A stretch of DNA of 64,000 bases. Source: JABDQZ01 sp963801985. GTDB taxonomy: Bacteria; Pseudomonadota; Gammaproteobacteria; Chromatiales; Chromatiaceae. Under the pieces are notes generated by a model. That model ran no database searches. It was given only the letters and a program-made list of their open reading frames with translations, and had not been told where the DNA came from. Positions 47,897-56,996 of the stretch are shown one piece after another. The number at the start of each line of letters is the position of its first letter. Within the stretch, counting starts at the first letter, position 1. Location: contig CAWDGV010000007.1 in assembly GCA_963801985.1 (NCBI GenBank), positions 310,001-374,000 on the forward strand, read 5' to 3'. The translations under genes and the position numbers were made by a program.

Positions 47897-49990
47897 ATGC
47901 GTAAGAAGTACCTGGCCTGTGCCATATCCTGTTTATTACCCGCAACCGGGTTGATAGCAGAAGAAAGAAGTATTCTGGTTGAAGATAGTTTTCTGCAACT
48001 GTCTGAAGAAATCTATGAACCCGATGAAATTCATATGTCGCCTACCAGCGATGCCGGTGAAGCACTGAGAAATATCCCGGGTGTTTCCGGTATTCGCATG
48101 GGCGGTCGTGGTATTGACCCGATCATTCGCGGACAAAGCCAGACCCGTTTGAATATCCTGATTGATGGTGCATATATACATGGCGGATGCCCCAATCGCA
48201 TGGACCCCCCGACGGCCTACAATGGTATCGACACTTTCGAAAACATTACCGTTATGAAAGGTTCACAGACCGTACTTTATGGTGGTGGTGGTTCTGGTGG
48301 CACGGTATTGTTTGAACGTGAAAAACCCGAATTTACGGCCGATAAAAAATACATGGGTTCATTCTCTGCAGGTTTTAAAGACAACTCGGAATACTGGGAA
48401 ACCAGCATTGATGTAGCCGCAGGAAACTCCGACGGCTACTTGCGCGGCCTGGCAACATATTCTGATGCCGATAATTATGAAGATGGTGATGGCAATAAGG
48501 TTTCTTCTGCTTTTACCGGCAAGGAAGGCACCGTAATCGCCGGCTACAACTTTGATGCAAAATCAAATATCGAATTATCCTACACGGCCAATCGGGAAGA
48601 CGACATCTATTTTGCCGGTGCCGGCATGGACTCACCCTGGACTGACAACGACCTGTATCAACTGAAATTCAACACCGAAAATGCTGTTGGGCCATTCAGT
48701 GCGATCAAGGCAGAAATCTACAGCTCTGATGTTGACCACCTGATGGACAATTACAGCCTTCGAAAGAAAGGCATGCCGAACATGTATGCACGTGCACCGA
48801 GTACTTCGGATACTGATGGTGGACGCGTGATTGCCACCTTTCAGCAGACAGCGCATACCTGGAACGTAGGTGTCGACTACCAGGACAATACGCGCAAGGC
48901 AGAGCGTTATTCCGCTATGTCTGCAGCAGCGGCAAATTCAGCAACAACGCCAGATTCTATATTGTGGCCAGACGCAGAACTCAAGCAAACCGGTATTTTC
49001 GCTGAAATGGAGCGACCACTGGATGAAAACAATAGAGTCAAAGTGGGCCTTCGTTATGACTATGTTGAAGCCAATATCAGCAAAGCAGATGATACGGCCC
49101 AATTCAACACACCTATGGGTGTCATTCAGTATACGCCTCGTGATCTCTATAATGGATACTATGATAAGTCTGCCTCTACCTCGACAACCGAAAATAACGT
49201 TGGTGGTTTCATCCGACTGGAACACAGGCTGGATGAAAATGCAGCACTCTATGGCTCACTGAGTAGATCCGTGCGTACCGCGGATGCAACTGAACGCTAT
49301 ATCTCGGCAAATTCCCCTATGGCAACAATGCGCTGGATTGGTAACACCAACCTGGAACCTGAAGCTCATCACCAGATCGAGATAGGCTACCAGCGTCGAC
49401 AGGCTAACTGGGACTTCGATGTCTCGATTTATTACAACGATGTCTCTGATTTTATTCTGCGTGACCGCGCACATGATCAGTCCGGCATAAAACTGGATGA
49501 CAACGCTTCTATATACCGGAATGTTGATGCCGAGCTGTATGGTTTTGAAACCGGACTGAACATGCGCTGGAATGACAACTGGAGCAGTGTATTTACGTTA
49601 GCTTATGTACATGCGGAAAACACCTCGGATGATCGCGCCATTGCGCAGACTCCTCCTCTTGAAGGCACCATCAATCTTGAATACAACAAGAATGACTGGC
49701 GCATTGGTGGTCTTATTCGTGCGCAGGACAACCAAAGCAGGGTGGAAGACAATATTAACGAAGATAGTGGACTGGACGCTGAAAAGACCCCTGGCTGGGC
49801 AACACTTGATATTTTTGGCAGCTATGAAGGCCATGACAACCTGACCGTTTCAGCTGGTGTCAACAACCTGTTCGACCTGACCTATGCCTACCACGTCAAC
49901 CGAGCCAGCACCGATCCGTTTAATCCTGATGCTATTCAGGTCAATGAGCCCGGCCGGGAAGTCTGGCTGAAGGCTAAATTATTGTTCTAG
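47897..49990 (+). CDS. TonB-dependent copper receptor (OprC/NosA type)
   Basis: This is an outer-membrane receptor of 697 residues. A signal peptide (cleavage near GLIAEE) and plug domain carry SDAGEALRNIPGVSGIRMGG and LNILIDGAYIHGGCPNRMDPP (residues 86-106). In Pseudomonas OprC the equivalent CxxxM motif binds copper; here C98 and M102 fit that spacing. The barrel ends in LKAKLLF. It has an AGGGAG ribosome-binding site. tonB lies directly downstream past a terminator, and regBA lies upstream. Copper specificity follows from the motif, not from direct evidence. Confidence 0.9.
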   Translation: MRKKYLACAISCLLPATGLIAEERSILVEDSFLQLSEEIYEPDEIHMSPTSDAGEALRNIPGVSGIRMGGRGIDPIIRGQSQTRLNILIDGAYIHGGCPNRMDPPTAYNGIDTFENITVMKGSQTVLYGGGGSGGTVLFEREKPEFTADKKYMGSFSAGFKDNSEYWETSIDVAAGNSDGYLRGLATYSDADNYEDGDGNKVSSAFTGKEGTVIAGYNFDAKSNIELSYTANREDDIYFAGAGMDSPWTDNDLYQLKFNTENAVGPFSAIKAEIYSSDVDHLMDNYSLRKKGMPNMYARAPSTSDTDGGRVIATFQQTAHTWNVGVDYQDNTRKAERYSAMSAAAANSATTPDSILWPDAELKQTGIFAEMERPLDENNRVKVGLRYDYVEANISKADDTAQFNTPMGVIQYTPRDLYNGYYDKSASTSTTENNVGGFIRLEHRLDENAALYGSLSRSVRTADATERYISANSPMATMRWIGNTNLEPEAHHQIEIGYQRRQANWDFDVSIYYNDVSDFILRDRAHDQSGIKLDDNASIYRNVDAELYGFETGLNMRWNDNWSSVFTLAYVHAENTSDDRAIAQTPPLEGTINLEYNKNDWRIGGLIRAQDNQSRVEDNINEDSGLDAEKTPGWATLDIFGSYEGHDNLTVSAGVNNLFDLTYAYHVNRASTDPFNPDAIQVNEPGREVWLKAKLLF

Positions 49991-50044
49991 ATACTGCTCT
50001 TCCCTTCTCTTTTCTTTATATTCTCCGAAAAGAGTTGTTGTGTT

Positions 50045-50080
50045 ACGGAGGCCCGCTCTATACGGGGCCTCCGTTTTTTT
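50045..50080 (+). terminator. Rho-independent terminator after the copper receptor gene
   Basis: A 10-pair stem (ACGGAGGCCC / GGGCCTCCGT) with a ten-base loop is followed by eight T. It lies 55 bases after the receptor stop and just before the tonB start. Confidence 0.9.
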
Positions 50081-50092
50081 TATAATGGAACA

Positions 50093-50881
50093 ATGCTCGA
50101 ATCATTGAATAACCGCTGGTCGACACCGCAATCCTATGTTCTGCTGGCAATGGTTCTGTCTGCGGTAATTCATGCCGCTTCGGCATTTTCCTATTTGATC
50201 TACCAACAGTATGCAGATGAAACGTTAAGCCCCAAAGCCGAAAAATCGCTTCAGATCAGTTTTAAAACCATTATTCCCCAATCAAAGGTTACTCAAAAGC
50301 CAGCTGAAGAAACGGTAACTTCACCGCCAGAACCGGTTGAACCTGTTCAAGCAAAGCCTGAGCCAAAGCCAACCCCGCAACCTGTTATTGCTGATAAATC
50401 ATCAAGCAAACCCAAATCAAAAAAAACAAAACAAATAGCCAGACCTGCGAAGCCAGTAACCCGACAGAAAAAAATTGTCGAACCGGCTAAAACAGAAACC
50501 AAGGTAACAAAACAGCAAGCGGTACAGGAAACTCTACAGCAGCCTTCTAGCGTCCAGCCATTAATCGCTGTCGGGGAAAGTCCTTCTGCAAAAGAAATTG
50601 AGGAAATTTACATTACCAGCCTGTTAAACCAGGTCGAGAAAAACAAATTCTATCCACGCAAGGCCAGACGTCGCAACATAGAGGGAAAAGTAAAAGTCAC
50701 TTTATCTCTTAATGCCGATGGTTCTATTGTTAACCTGAATTTATCCGACGGCCACAAGATCCTGCGTAAAGCTGCGGACAAAGCGATTCAAAAATCATTA
50801 CCATTCGATCGTCCGCCAGCAACGCTCATTTCACCGAAAAAAATCAGTTTCGAAATTAACTACCGTTTTAAAAACCCCTGA
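50093..50881 (+). CDS. tonB: TonB family energy transducer
   Basis: TonB transmits energy from ExbBD to outer-membrane receptors. The protein is 262 residues. An N-terminal helix (SYVLLAMVLSAVIHAASAFSYL) has the conserved His of the S-H-x type. A Pro/Lys-rich spacer follows (EPVQAKPEPKPTPQPV and further Lys-rich sequence). The C-terminal domain has NKFYPRKARRRNIEGKVKVTLSL and ends FEINYRFKNP. It likely serves the adjacent copper receptor. The start codon lies 13 bases after the terminator, so it needs its own promoter or relies on read-through. Confidence 0.92.
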   Translation: MLESLNNRWSTPQSYVLLAMVLSAVIHAASAFSYLIYQQYADETLSPKAEKSLQISFKTIIPQSKVTQKPAEETVTSPPEPVEPVQAKPEPKPTPQPVIADKSSSKPKSKKTKQIARPAKPVTRQKKIVEPAKTETKVTKQQAVQETLQQPSSVQPLIAVGESPSAKEIEEIYITSLLNQVEKNKFYPRKARRRNIEGKVKVTLSLNADGSIVNLNLSDGHKILRKAADKAIQKSLPFDRPPATLISPKKISFEINYRFKNP

Positions 50882-50896
50882 ACAAAAACTAATGGT

Positions 50897-51319
50897 TCAG
50901 ATTTTGGTTACCGGACCACCTTCTCGCATCCAGGAAGTTATGCCGCTTTTGGCATTGTATATGTTGGTATAACCCAGTTCCTTTGATAAATGCCTGGCCA
51001 ATGCGCTGGTGCGGTTTCCTGTACGACAGATCAGTATGACGGGTTGGTCTTTACCAATTTCACTGCTAAAGGTCGGTAGAAAATCCGGATGCAGACGTCC
51101 GCTTTTATCGACAAAAGTCAGTTTCTTACTACCGTCAATTACTCCGGTCTGTTTCCACTCTTCAGGCCTGCGGATATCGAATATGGGCACACCCTGCTCA
51201 AGCATCGTTTTTAGCTGTTTGTTATCCAGATTGTAATACAGCACCTCTTCACTGCATCCAGTCAGACCTATCATCATAGACAACGATAAAACCAGGGAAA
51301 TAAACCAACGTGCGAACAT
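50897..51319 (-). CDS. Rhodanese-domain lipoprotein
   Basis: This is a periplasm-facing or membrane-anchored sulfurtransferase-like protein. The ATG at 51319 gives MFARWFISLVLSLSMMIGLTGC, a lipobox with the lipidated Cys in LTGC. The rhodanese domain has GVPIFDIRRPEEW and the active-site loop LICRTGNRTSALA, with catalytic Cys followed by RTGNR. A longer upstream reading lacks a good signal and is rejected. It is about 140 residues, a single domain. It converges on tonB with 15 bases between stops. The natural substrate is unknown. Confidence 0.88.
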   Translation of the reverse strand: MFARWFISLVLSLSMMIGLTGCSEEVLYYNLDNKQLKTMLEQGVPIFDIRRPEEWKQTGVIDGSKKLTFVDKSGRLHPDFLPTFSSEIGKDQPVILICRTGNRTSALARHLSKELGYTNIYNAKSGITSWMREGGPVTKI

Positions 51320-51424
51320 GTTCTGCTCCAGCAAATTATCAGTAATACATAATTGCGCGGCATTATCGCAAACGCCAGGAGACAATCAAGCCACCATAAA
51401 CAGGGAATATTCCGGGTTTACCGG

Positions 51425-52117
51425 CTATTTTCTCCAGATGCACTGCTCACCGAGGAGGTCAAGATATTTTTCGTGTGCCAGCACTTCATCCCCGCTGGCA
51501 CGAATTACCGGTAGATCACCATATTGCTCCAGCGATATTCGCAAACCTGTGGTTCCGGTATTACCCGATTCATCATTGGTCTCCAGCACTAAAGAGCGCT
51601 GTCCTCCCGTCATGGCCAGGTAGACATCTGCCAAAATCTCGGCATCAAGCAGGGCGCCATGTTTTTCACGTTTGGAATTATCAATCTGGTAGCGACTGCA
51701 CAAGGCATCCAGACTATTCCTCTGCCCAGGGTGCTTCTGGCGTGCCATGACCAGCGAATCCTTGATGGAGCAATGTTTTTGCAACTCTCCGTAAGGTGAT
51801 TCACAGCGCTTTAATTCGTGATTGATAAATCCCACGTCGAATGGCGCGTTATGAATCACAAGTTCTGCGCCCTCAAGATACTGCATAAAATCATCAACAA
51901 TATCGGTAAATCTGGGCTTGTCCTGCAGAAATTCATTGGTGATGCCATGTACTTCGATGGCGCCGGCATCAATCTGGCGGTCCGGTTGCAGGTACTGATG
52001 AAAGCTATTACCGGTGTATCGTCTGTCAATTAGCTCGACACAACCAATTTCAATAATCCGGTGATCCTGTTCCCATTCAAGCCCCGTCGTTTCTGTATCC
52101 AGCACTATCTGCCGCAC
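51425..52117 (-). CDS. dnaQ: DNA polymerase III epsilon subunit (3'-5' proofreading exonuclease)
   Basis: This is the proofreading subunit of the replicative polymerase. The protein is 230 residues. Exonuclease motif I is LDTETTGLEW (residues 6-15), Exo II is IHNAPFDVGFIN, and Exo III-epsilon is KHGALLDAEILADVY. The C-terminal alpha-binding tail contains a hydrophobic segment. It is followed on the same strand by the rhodanese lipoprotein and preceded by rnhA, as in the rnhA-dnaQ pair of E. coli (which is divergent there). Confidence 0.97.
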   Translation of the reverse strand: MRQIVLDTETTGLEWEQDHRIIEIGCVELIDRRYTGNSFHQYLQPDRQIDAGAIEVHGITNEFLQDKPRFTDIVDDFMQYLEGAELVIHNAPFDVGFINHELKRCESPYGELQKHCSIKDSLVMARQKHPGQRNSLDALCSRYQIDNSKREKHGALLDAEILADVYLAMTGGQRSLVLETNDESGNTGTTGLRISLEQYGDLPVIRASGDEVLAHEKYLDLLGEQCIWRK

Positions 52118-52135
52118 AATTGATTTCCTTGTTGT

Positions 52136-52570
52136 TTAAAGTTCATCGATTCCCCGATTGGCCAGTTGATCTGCAATTTCATTCTCCCTGTGCCCCGAAT
52201 GCCCTTTTACCCAGGCCCATTCAACATCGTGCGCCTGCACAGCCTCGTCCAGGGCTTGCCAAAGATCCTGATTTTTTACCGGTTTTTTGGCAGCTGTGTG
52301 CCAGTTACGTTTTTTCCAATTATGAATCCAGCTGGTGATTCCGTCTTTGACATAGACAGAATCTGTCGTGACTTTCACTCTACACTCGCGCGTGAGGCTG
52401 CTTAAGCCCTCGATAACAGCCTTCAGCTCCATACGGTTATTGGTGGTTTCCTTTTCACCTCCATAGAGCTCTTTTTCATGTCCGTTAAAGCGTAGCAGGA
52501 CACCCCAGCCTCCCGGGCCTGGATTTCCCCGGCAGGCGCCATCGGTGAACATCTCAACCTGTTTTTCCAC
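52136..52570 (-). CDS. rnhA: Ribonuclease HI
   Basis: RNase HI degrades RNA in RNA:DNA hybrids. The protein is 144 residues. The catalytic carboxylates are visible: D10 (MFTDGACRGNPGPGGWG), E48 region (NRMELKAVIEGL), D70 region (TTDSVYVKDG) and D134 region (ENEIADQLANRG). The conserved His lies in GHSGHREN. It overlaps the upstream methyltransferase by 17 bases. It is a second RNase H in the window, of the unrelated HI fold. Confidence 0.97.
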   Translation of the reverse strand: MEKQVEMFTDGACRGNPGPGGWGVLLRFNGHEKELYGGEKETTNNRMELKAVIEGLSSLTRECRVKVTTDSVYVKDGITSWIHNWKKRNWHTAAKKPVKNQDLWQALDEAVQAHDVEWAWVKGHSGHRENEIADQLANRGIDEL

Positions 52571-53324
52571 GATTTACCCCCCGGGTGGTTGGTTCTACAA
52601 CATGTGACAGCAGCCTGGGCCTGCGTTTCCAGATCGGCTTAACCGGGGTCAGCGTGGAAACCCGCTTAACCGCCCTGATCATGTAAACACTACCCAGCCT
52701 GGGCCAGAGGCGCGGTCCTATCTTTTCCATAAATTCCAGTTTATGCATGACTTTTTCGCTTTCCATCGGTGGCCTGAACATGAAAACCTCGGTTTCCTCT
52801 ACATCAAAGCCCAGTAATGAAAGCCAGTCATGCAGGCGAGTATAGGAGACAAAGTGGCTATTCCAGGGGATCTGGGCCTTGTTTCTCTTCAATAAACCGA
52901 CCATTCCCCAAAGACTCGCGGGGTTAAAGCCAGAGATGATTACCCTGCCCTCTGCGACCAGCACCCGCTCCACTTCTCTCAAAACTTGCTGTGGGTCACG
53001 GCAGAAGTCCAATGTATGTGGTAATAATACTGCATCAATGGAATCCGAAAGCACCGGCAGATTTTCATTTTCAGCAGCCAGGTAATTATGCATACCCGCG
53101 TTAACCTGCTGCCCGATCAGGGTTTGTCGCTGCATGCGTGATTCGATCAGCATGGGGGAATTCTGGTCAAGAATCCCAAGCTGTAACAGCTGGAACCCAA
53201 AAACCTGGCACGTCAGTCGCTCAAAAGCAGCCTGTTCCTGCCTCAGCAAAAGCAGCCCGGTTTCAGTCGCAAACCAGTCCGCCAGTTGGTCGGACTGATG
53301 TTTTGTCTGGGAAGTCGATATCAC
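52554..53324 (-). CDS. Class I SAM-dependent methyltransferase (YafS-like)
   Basis: This 256-residue protein resembles YafS, which in E. coli also lies next to rnhA. The core shows FGFQLLQLGILDQN in motif I position, SDSIDAVLLPHTLDFCRDPQQVLREVERVL and the GRVIISGFNPASLWG motif III/IV region. The canonical GxGxG loop is not conserved, which is typical of this group. The substrate is unknown. It is divergent from mltD, with a 55-base gap, which matches the E. coli mltD/gloB/yafS area. Confidence 0.85.
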   Translation of the reverse strand: MISTSQTKHQSDQLADWFATETGLLLLRQEQAAFERLTCQVFGFQLLQLGILDQNSPMLIESRMQRQTLIGQQVNAGMHNYLAAENENLPVLSDSIDAVLLPHTLDFCRDPQQVLREVERVLVAEGRVIISGFNPASLWGMVGLLKRNKAQIPWNSHFVSYTRLHDWLSLLGFDVEETEVFMFRPPMESEKVMHKLEFMEKIGPRLWPRLGSVYMIRAVKRVSTLTPVKPIWKRRPRLLSHVVEPTTRGVNRGKTG

Positions 53325-53379
53325 GTATAGTTTTATCTGAATTTTTTTAGTGACTACAATTAATTAACAAAAAAAGCTT

Positions 53380-55032
53380 ATGTTGAATCTATCTTTTAAC
53401 TACCCTGGTTTTTGTAAAAAAATCAGCTTTCCCGGTTTCCTGGCAGTCGGCCTGTTTCTTTCTGGATGTCAGTCCATGCCATGGTCAGAAACCAGCTCCC
53501 ACGATGTTACTCCCTCAACTGGAGAAAATCCAAGCGGCAATCTGGTTAAAATTGCTCATCAGCAAAGTGAAGCCAAGCATCAACAAGCCAAGACCATAGT
53601 CGTCAAACCTGCCATTTCAGAGCCCAAGGATATCTGGCATCGGCTTAAAAATGGTTTTGCCCTGGAAAAGCCCCGGAACAAACGTCTGCAACGTGAATAT
53701 GACTGGTACAGAAAACACCCTGAATATCTGGCCAGGGTTCAGGAAAGAGCTGCACCTTACCTGTATTACATTTTGAATGAAGTTGAGCGTAGAGACTTGC
53801 CAACCGAGCTGGTTTTATTACCCGTGGTTGAAAGTGCGTTTCAGCCGTTTGCCTATTCACCCGGCAGGGCTGCCGGTTTATGGCAGTTTATTCCTTCAAC
53901 AGGAAAAATGTACGGTCTTCAGCAGAACTGGTGGTATGACGGGCGCCGCGATATTGTCGCATCAACAAATGCGGCCCTGGATTACCTGGCAGCACTTTCC
54001 AGGCAGTTTGATGGTGACTGGGAATTGGCCCTGGCGGCCTACAATGCCGGTGCCGGTAATGTGCGCAAGGCAATTCGCAAAAACAGGAAGAAAAACAAAC
54101 CAACGGATTACTGGTCTCTTCAGTTGCCACGTGAGACACAGACGTATGTCCCCAGGTTGCTGGCAATCAGCAAAATTATCCAGGACTCTGAAAAGCTTAA
54201 CATCAACTTAAACCCGATACCGGATAAAGCACAGTTGGGCATGGTTACCATGGATACCCAGATAGACCTGGCTAAAGCAGCTGAAATGGCTGATATCAGC
54301 ATTGATGAGATGTACCAGTTAAACCCGGCGTTCAACCGCTGGGCTACTTCCCCGGAAGGAGCCTACAACCTGTTATTACCGGTAGACGCCAAGCCTGTTT
54401 TTGAGCAAAAACTGGCACTTCTGGACAAAACTGACCTGATCCAGTGGCAGCGATATAAAATCAGGCAAGGTGATTCACTCAGTCAGATTGCCAAAAAACA
54501 CCAGACCACCACCTCGATACTTAAAGAAGTAAACAACATGCATTCTTCACGCATTCGGGCCGGGAAACACCTGTTAATCCCGATTGCATTACGAGATCCA
54601 GATAATTATCGCCTTTCAGCATCAGAACGACTCAGGAGCAAGCAAACAAAAAAACGCCCTGGTAAACGTCTCGAACACATGGTCCAGCCTGGGGATACGT
54701 TATGGGATATCGCACGCGACCATAAAGTTTCTCATAAGCAGATTGCCCAATGGAACGGCATCGCCCCTGGTGATCCTCTCAGACCCGGACAAACACTGGT
54801 TATCTGGGTGAACAAGACAGAAGGCGCTTCGACCCTGGCCTTGTCAGACAGCCCCATCAGTCGTGTCAGCAACATCCGATATACCATTCGCAAGGGTGAT
54901 TCGCTATCCCGCATTGCCAGCAAATTCAATGTTTCCGTGAATGACCTGAAAAAATGGAATAGCCTGAAGCAGAAATACCTTCAGCCTGGTCAGACCCTGA
55001 AACTCAGCGTCAATGTCACTGAACAACTTTAG
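53380..55032 (+). CDS. mltD: Membrane-bound lytic murein transglycosylase D
   Basis: MltD cleaves the peptidoglycan glycan strand from the outer-membrane inner leaflet. The protein is 550 residues. A lipobox lies at LSGC (near residue 30). The SLT domain has PVVESAFQPFAYSPGRAAGLWQF with the catalytic Glu, ALAAYNAGAGNVRKAI and PRETQTYVPRLLAI. Three LysM repeats follow, beginning near YKIRQGDSLSQIAKK (362), HMVQPGDTLWDIARDH (430) and YTIRKGDSLSRIASKF (500). It lacks a fourth domain and is otherwise standard. Confidence 0.96.
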   Translation: MLNLSFNYPGFCKKISFPGFLAVGLFLSGCQSMPWSETSSHDVTPSTGENPSGNLVKIAHQQSEAKHQQAKTIVVKPAISEPKDIWHRLKNGFALEKPRNKRLQREYDWYRKHPEYLARVQERAAPYLYYILNEVERRDLPTELVLLPVVESAFQPFAYSPGRAAGLWQFIPSTGKMYGLQQNWWYDGRRDIVASTNAALDYLAALSRQFDGDWELALAAYNAGAGNVRKAIRKNRKKNKPTDYWSLQLPRETQTYVPRLLAISKIIQDSEKLNINLNPIPDKAQLGMVTMDTQIDLAKAAEMADISIDEMYQLNPAFNRWATSPEGAYNLLLPVDAKPVFEQKLALLDKTDLIQWQRYKIRQGDSLSQIAKKHQTTTSILKEVNNMHSSRIRAGKHLLIPIALRDPDNYRLSASERLRSKQTKKRPGKRLEHMVQPGDTLWDIARDHKVSHKQIAQWNGIAPGDPLRPGQTLVIWVNKTEGASTLALSDSPISRVSNIRYTIRKGDSLSRIASKFNVSVNDLKKWNSLKQKYLQPGQTLKLSVNVTEQL

Positions 55033-55065
55033 GCATTCAAAGAAACGAAACAAGAGAAACCAATC

Positions 55066-55956
55066 ATGAAATATTTACTGACCACCTGTTTGATCTTTTT
55101 TATCTCTTTCGGGGCCACTGCTGAAGAAATCAAGTTACAACAAAACGGCCTGACGCTTAATGCCAATCTTGTGAAAGCCGATGGCAATTGGCCGGATGGT
55201 CCGGTTCTGCTGATGACCCATGGTACCCTGGCCCATGGCAACATGGAGATAATGGCCGGATTACAAGCCATGCTCAAAGAGCGTGGTTTCAGTTCCCTGT
55301 CACTTACTCTTAGCCTCGGAATTGACGATCGTCACGGAATGTATGAATGCCCTGTGCCCCACAAGCATCTGCATACTGATGCGGTGAGTGAAATTGGCTT
55401 ATGGCATCAGTGGTTGAAAAAACAGGGCGTCAAGAAAATATCCCTGTTGGGCCATTCCCGTGGCGGCAACCAGACAGCCCGATATGCTGCAGACATACAG
55501 GACGACACAATTATCAGTGTTTACCTGATAGCTCCACAGATGTTGACCTATGAATATCAGCTAAAAGATTATCAAAAGCGTTACAAGACATCCCTGGAAC
55601 CACTGTTAAAACAGGCGCAGGCAATGGTGACTCAGAGCCAGGGTGAAGTCATGATGCAGAATATCGGTTTTATCTATTGCAGCGATACACAGGCTACTGC
55701 AGAAGCCTTTGTTTCTTACAACCAGCAGGATCCAAAAATGGACACCGCCAACCTGGTTAATGAAATTGCTTATCCTCTGACCGTCTTTGCCGGCTCGGAA
55801 GACAACACGGTGCAAAATCTGATCCCTAAAATGGAAAGCAAGCTGGATGGTGATAAAGCAAAACTGGTCGTCATTGAAGGTGCCGATCACTTTTTCCGTG
55901 ATCTTTATTCCGAAGACATCGCCGACATGATTGCAGAAGAACTCGAAGAAGGCTAA
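55066..55956 (+). CDS. Exported alpha/beta hydrolase
   Basis: This 296-residue protein has a signal peptide (MKYLLTTCLIFFISFG, cleavage near TAE) and an alpha/beta hydrolase fold. The oxyanion turn is MTHGT (50-54). The nucleophile is S131 in GHSRGG, with candidate acid D246 (AGSEDN) and His H275 (GADHFF). A basic patch is not obvious. The substrate is unknown; the sequence is nearest to small exported esterase or peptidase-like hydrolases. It lies 33 bases after mltD in the same direction and could be co-transcribed. Confidence 0.85.
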   Translation: MKYLLTTCLIFFISFGATAEEIKLQQNGLTLNANLVKADGNWPDGPVLLMTHGTLAHGNMEIMAGLQAMLKERGFSSLSLTLSLGIDDRHGMYECPVPHKHLHTDAVSEIGLWHQWLKKQGVKKISLLGHSRGGNQTARYAADIQDDTIISVYLIAPQMLTYEYQLKDYQKRYKTSLEPLLKQAQAMVTQSQGEVMMQNIGFIYCSDTQATAEAFVSYNQQDPKMDTANLVNEIAYPLTVFAGSEDNTVQNLIPKMESKLDGDKAKLVVIEGADHFFRDLYSEDIADMIAEELEEG

Positions 55957-56064
55957 CTGCTGTCATTTGTTTTACATGTTTGCTTCATATCATTTATTGG
56001 ACATCGCTTTATCAATTATAATTTTTCTGGGAAATGAAGCTTTAAATTAAAGAGGAACTCGCTA

Positions 56065-56964
56065 ATGTCCATTGATAAATTAAATAAAGATTTTGGCATT
56101 CCCGGTCAGCTGGAATTTGTCGAAGGACAGGGAAACCTTACACTCGCCCATATTAAAAACGAGTACGCCAATGCAATCATTTCTCTTTATGCCGGCCAGG
56201 TTTTAAGTTTCAAACCTGCAGACCAGCAGGCAGATCTGTTATTCCTTTCCGAGGCCGCCTATTTCCAGGAAGGCAAGGCCATTAAAGGTGGTGTACCGGT
56301 GTGCTGGCCATGGTTTGGCCCCGATCCGGAAGACAGGGGTCGTGCTGCCCATGGTTTTGTACGCAATCGCCATTGGCAGGTGACCTCTTCAGAAACACTG
56401 GATAATGGCAGCACCCAGATCACGTTAGGACTGGATTCAAATGATGACACCTTAAATATCTGGCCACATGCTTTCGCATTGCGCATTCAAATTACTGTGG
56501 GGCAATCGCTGGACATCTGCCTGTCTACAACGAATAAAGACAACCAGGCTTTTGATATCACCCAGGCATTACATACCTATTTCCGGGTTGGCGATATTTC
56601 ACAAGCCCAGGTGCTTGGTCTTGAGGGCGTCAACTACCTCGATAAAGTCGATAACTTTGCCAGCAAAACTCAGCAAGGTGAGATAACGGTCAACGCTGAA
56701 GTGGATCGAATCTATACCGGAGTCACTGAAAATATCCTCATCAGCGACAAGGCATTGAATCGTCGCATCCGGATTGACGCTTCCGGCAGTAACAGTGCTG
56801 TGGTCTGGAATCCATGGAGCGATATAGCCGCATCCATGGGGGACCTGCTCGATGAGGAATACCAGTCCATGTTGTGTGTAGAAACCACTAATGCCGGCCC
56901 TGATATCATTAGCATTGCTGCTGGCGATACCTTTTCGTTGGAAGCACGCTACTCGGTAGATTAA
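56065..56964 (+). CDS. D-hexose-6-phosphate mutarotase (YeaD-like)
   Basis: This enzyme interconverts alpha and beta anomers of hexose 6-phosphates. The protein is 299 residues of the galactose mutarotase fold. Markers are SEAAYFQEGKAIKGGVPVCWPWFGPD near residue 60, the AHGFVRNRHW block with the catalytic His, QALHTYFRVGD and VVWNPWSDIAASMGDL. It starts MSIDKLNKDFGIPGQLEF. It is preceded by a 108-base gap and followed by a hairpin shared with the convergent FNR gene. Confidence 0.9.
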   Translation: MSIDKLNKDFGIPGQLEFVEGQGNLTLAHIKNEYANAIISLYAGQVLSFKPADQQADLLFLSEAAYFQEGKAIKGGVPVCWPWFGPDPEDRGRAAHGFVRNRHWQVTSSETLDNGSTQITLGLDSNDDTLNIWPHAFALRIQITVGQSLDICLSTTNKDNQAFDITQALHTYFRVGDISQAQVLGLEGVNYLDKVDNFASKTQQGEITVNAEVDRIYTGVTENILISDKALNRRIRIDASGSNSAVVWNPWSDIAASMGDLLDEEYQSMLCVETTNAGPDIISIAAGDTFSLEARYSVD

Positions 56965-56988
56965 AAACGGGGCCTGAAGACCCCGTTT
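56965..56988. terminator. Short bidirectional hairpin between mutarotase and FNR genes
   Basis: An eight-pair stem (AAACGGGG / CCCCGTTT) with an eight-base loop lies between two convergent genes. A and T flanks on each side suit a weak terminator in both directions. Confidence 0.65.
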
Positions 56989-56996
56989 GGCAATAA

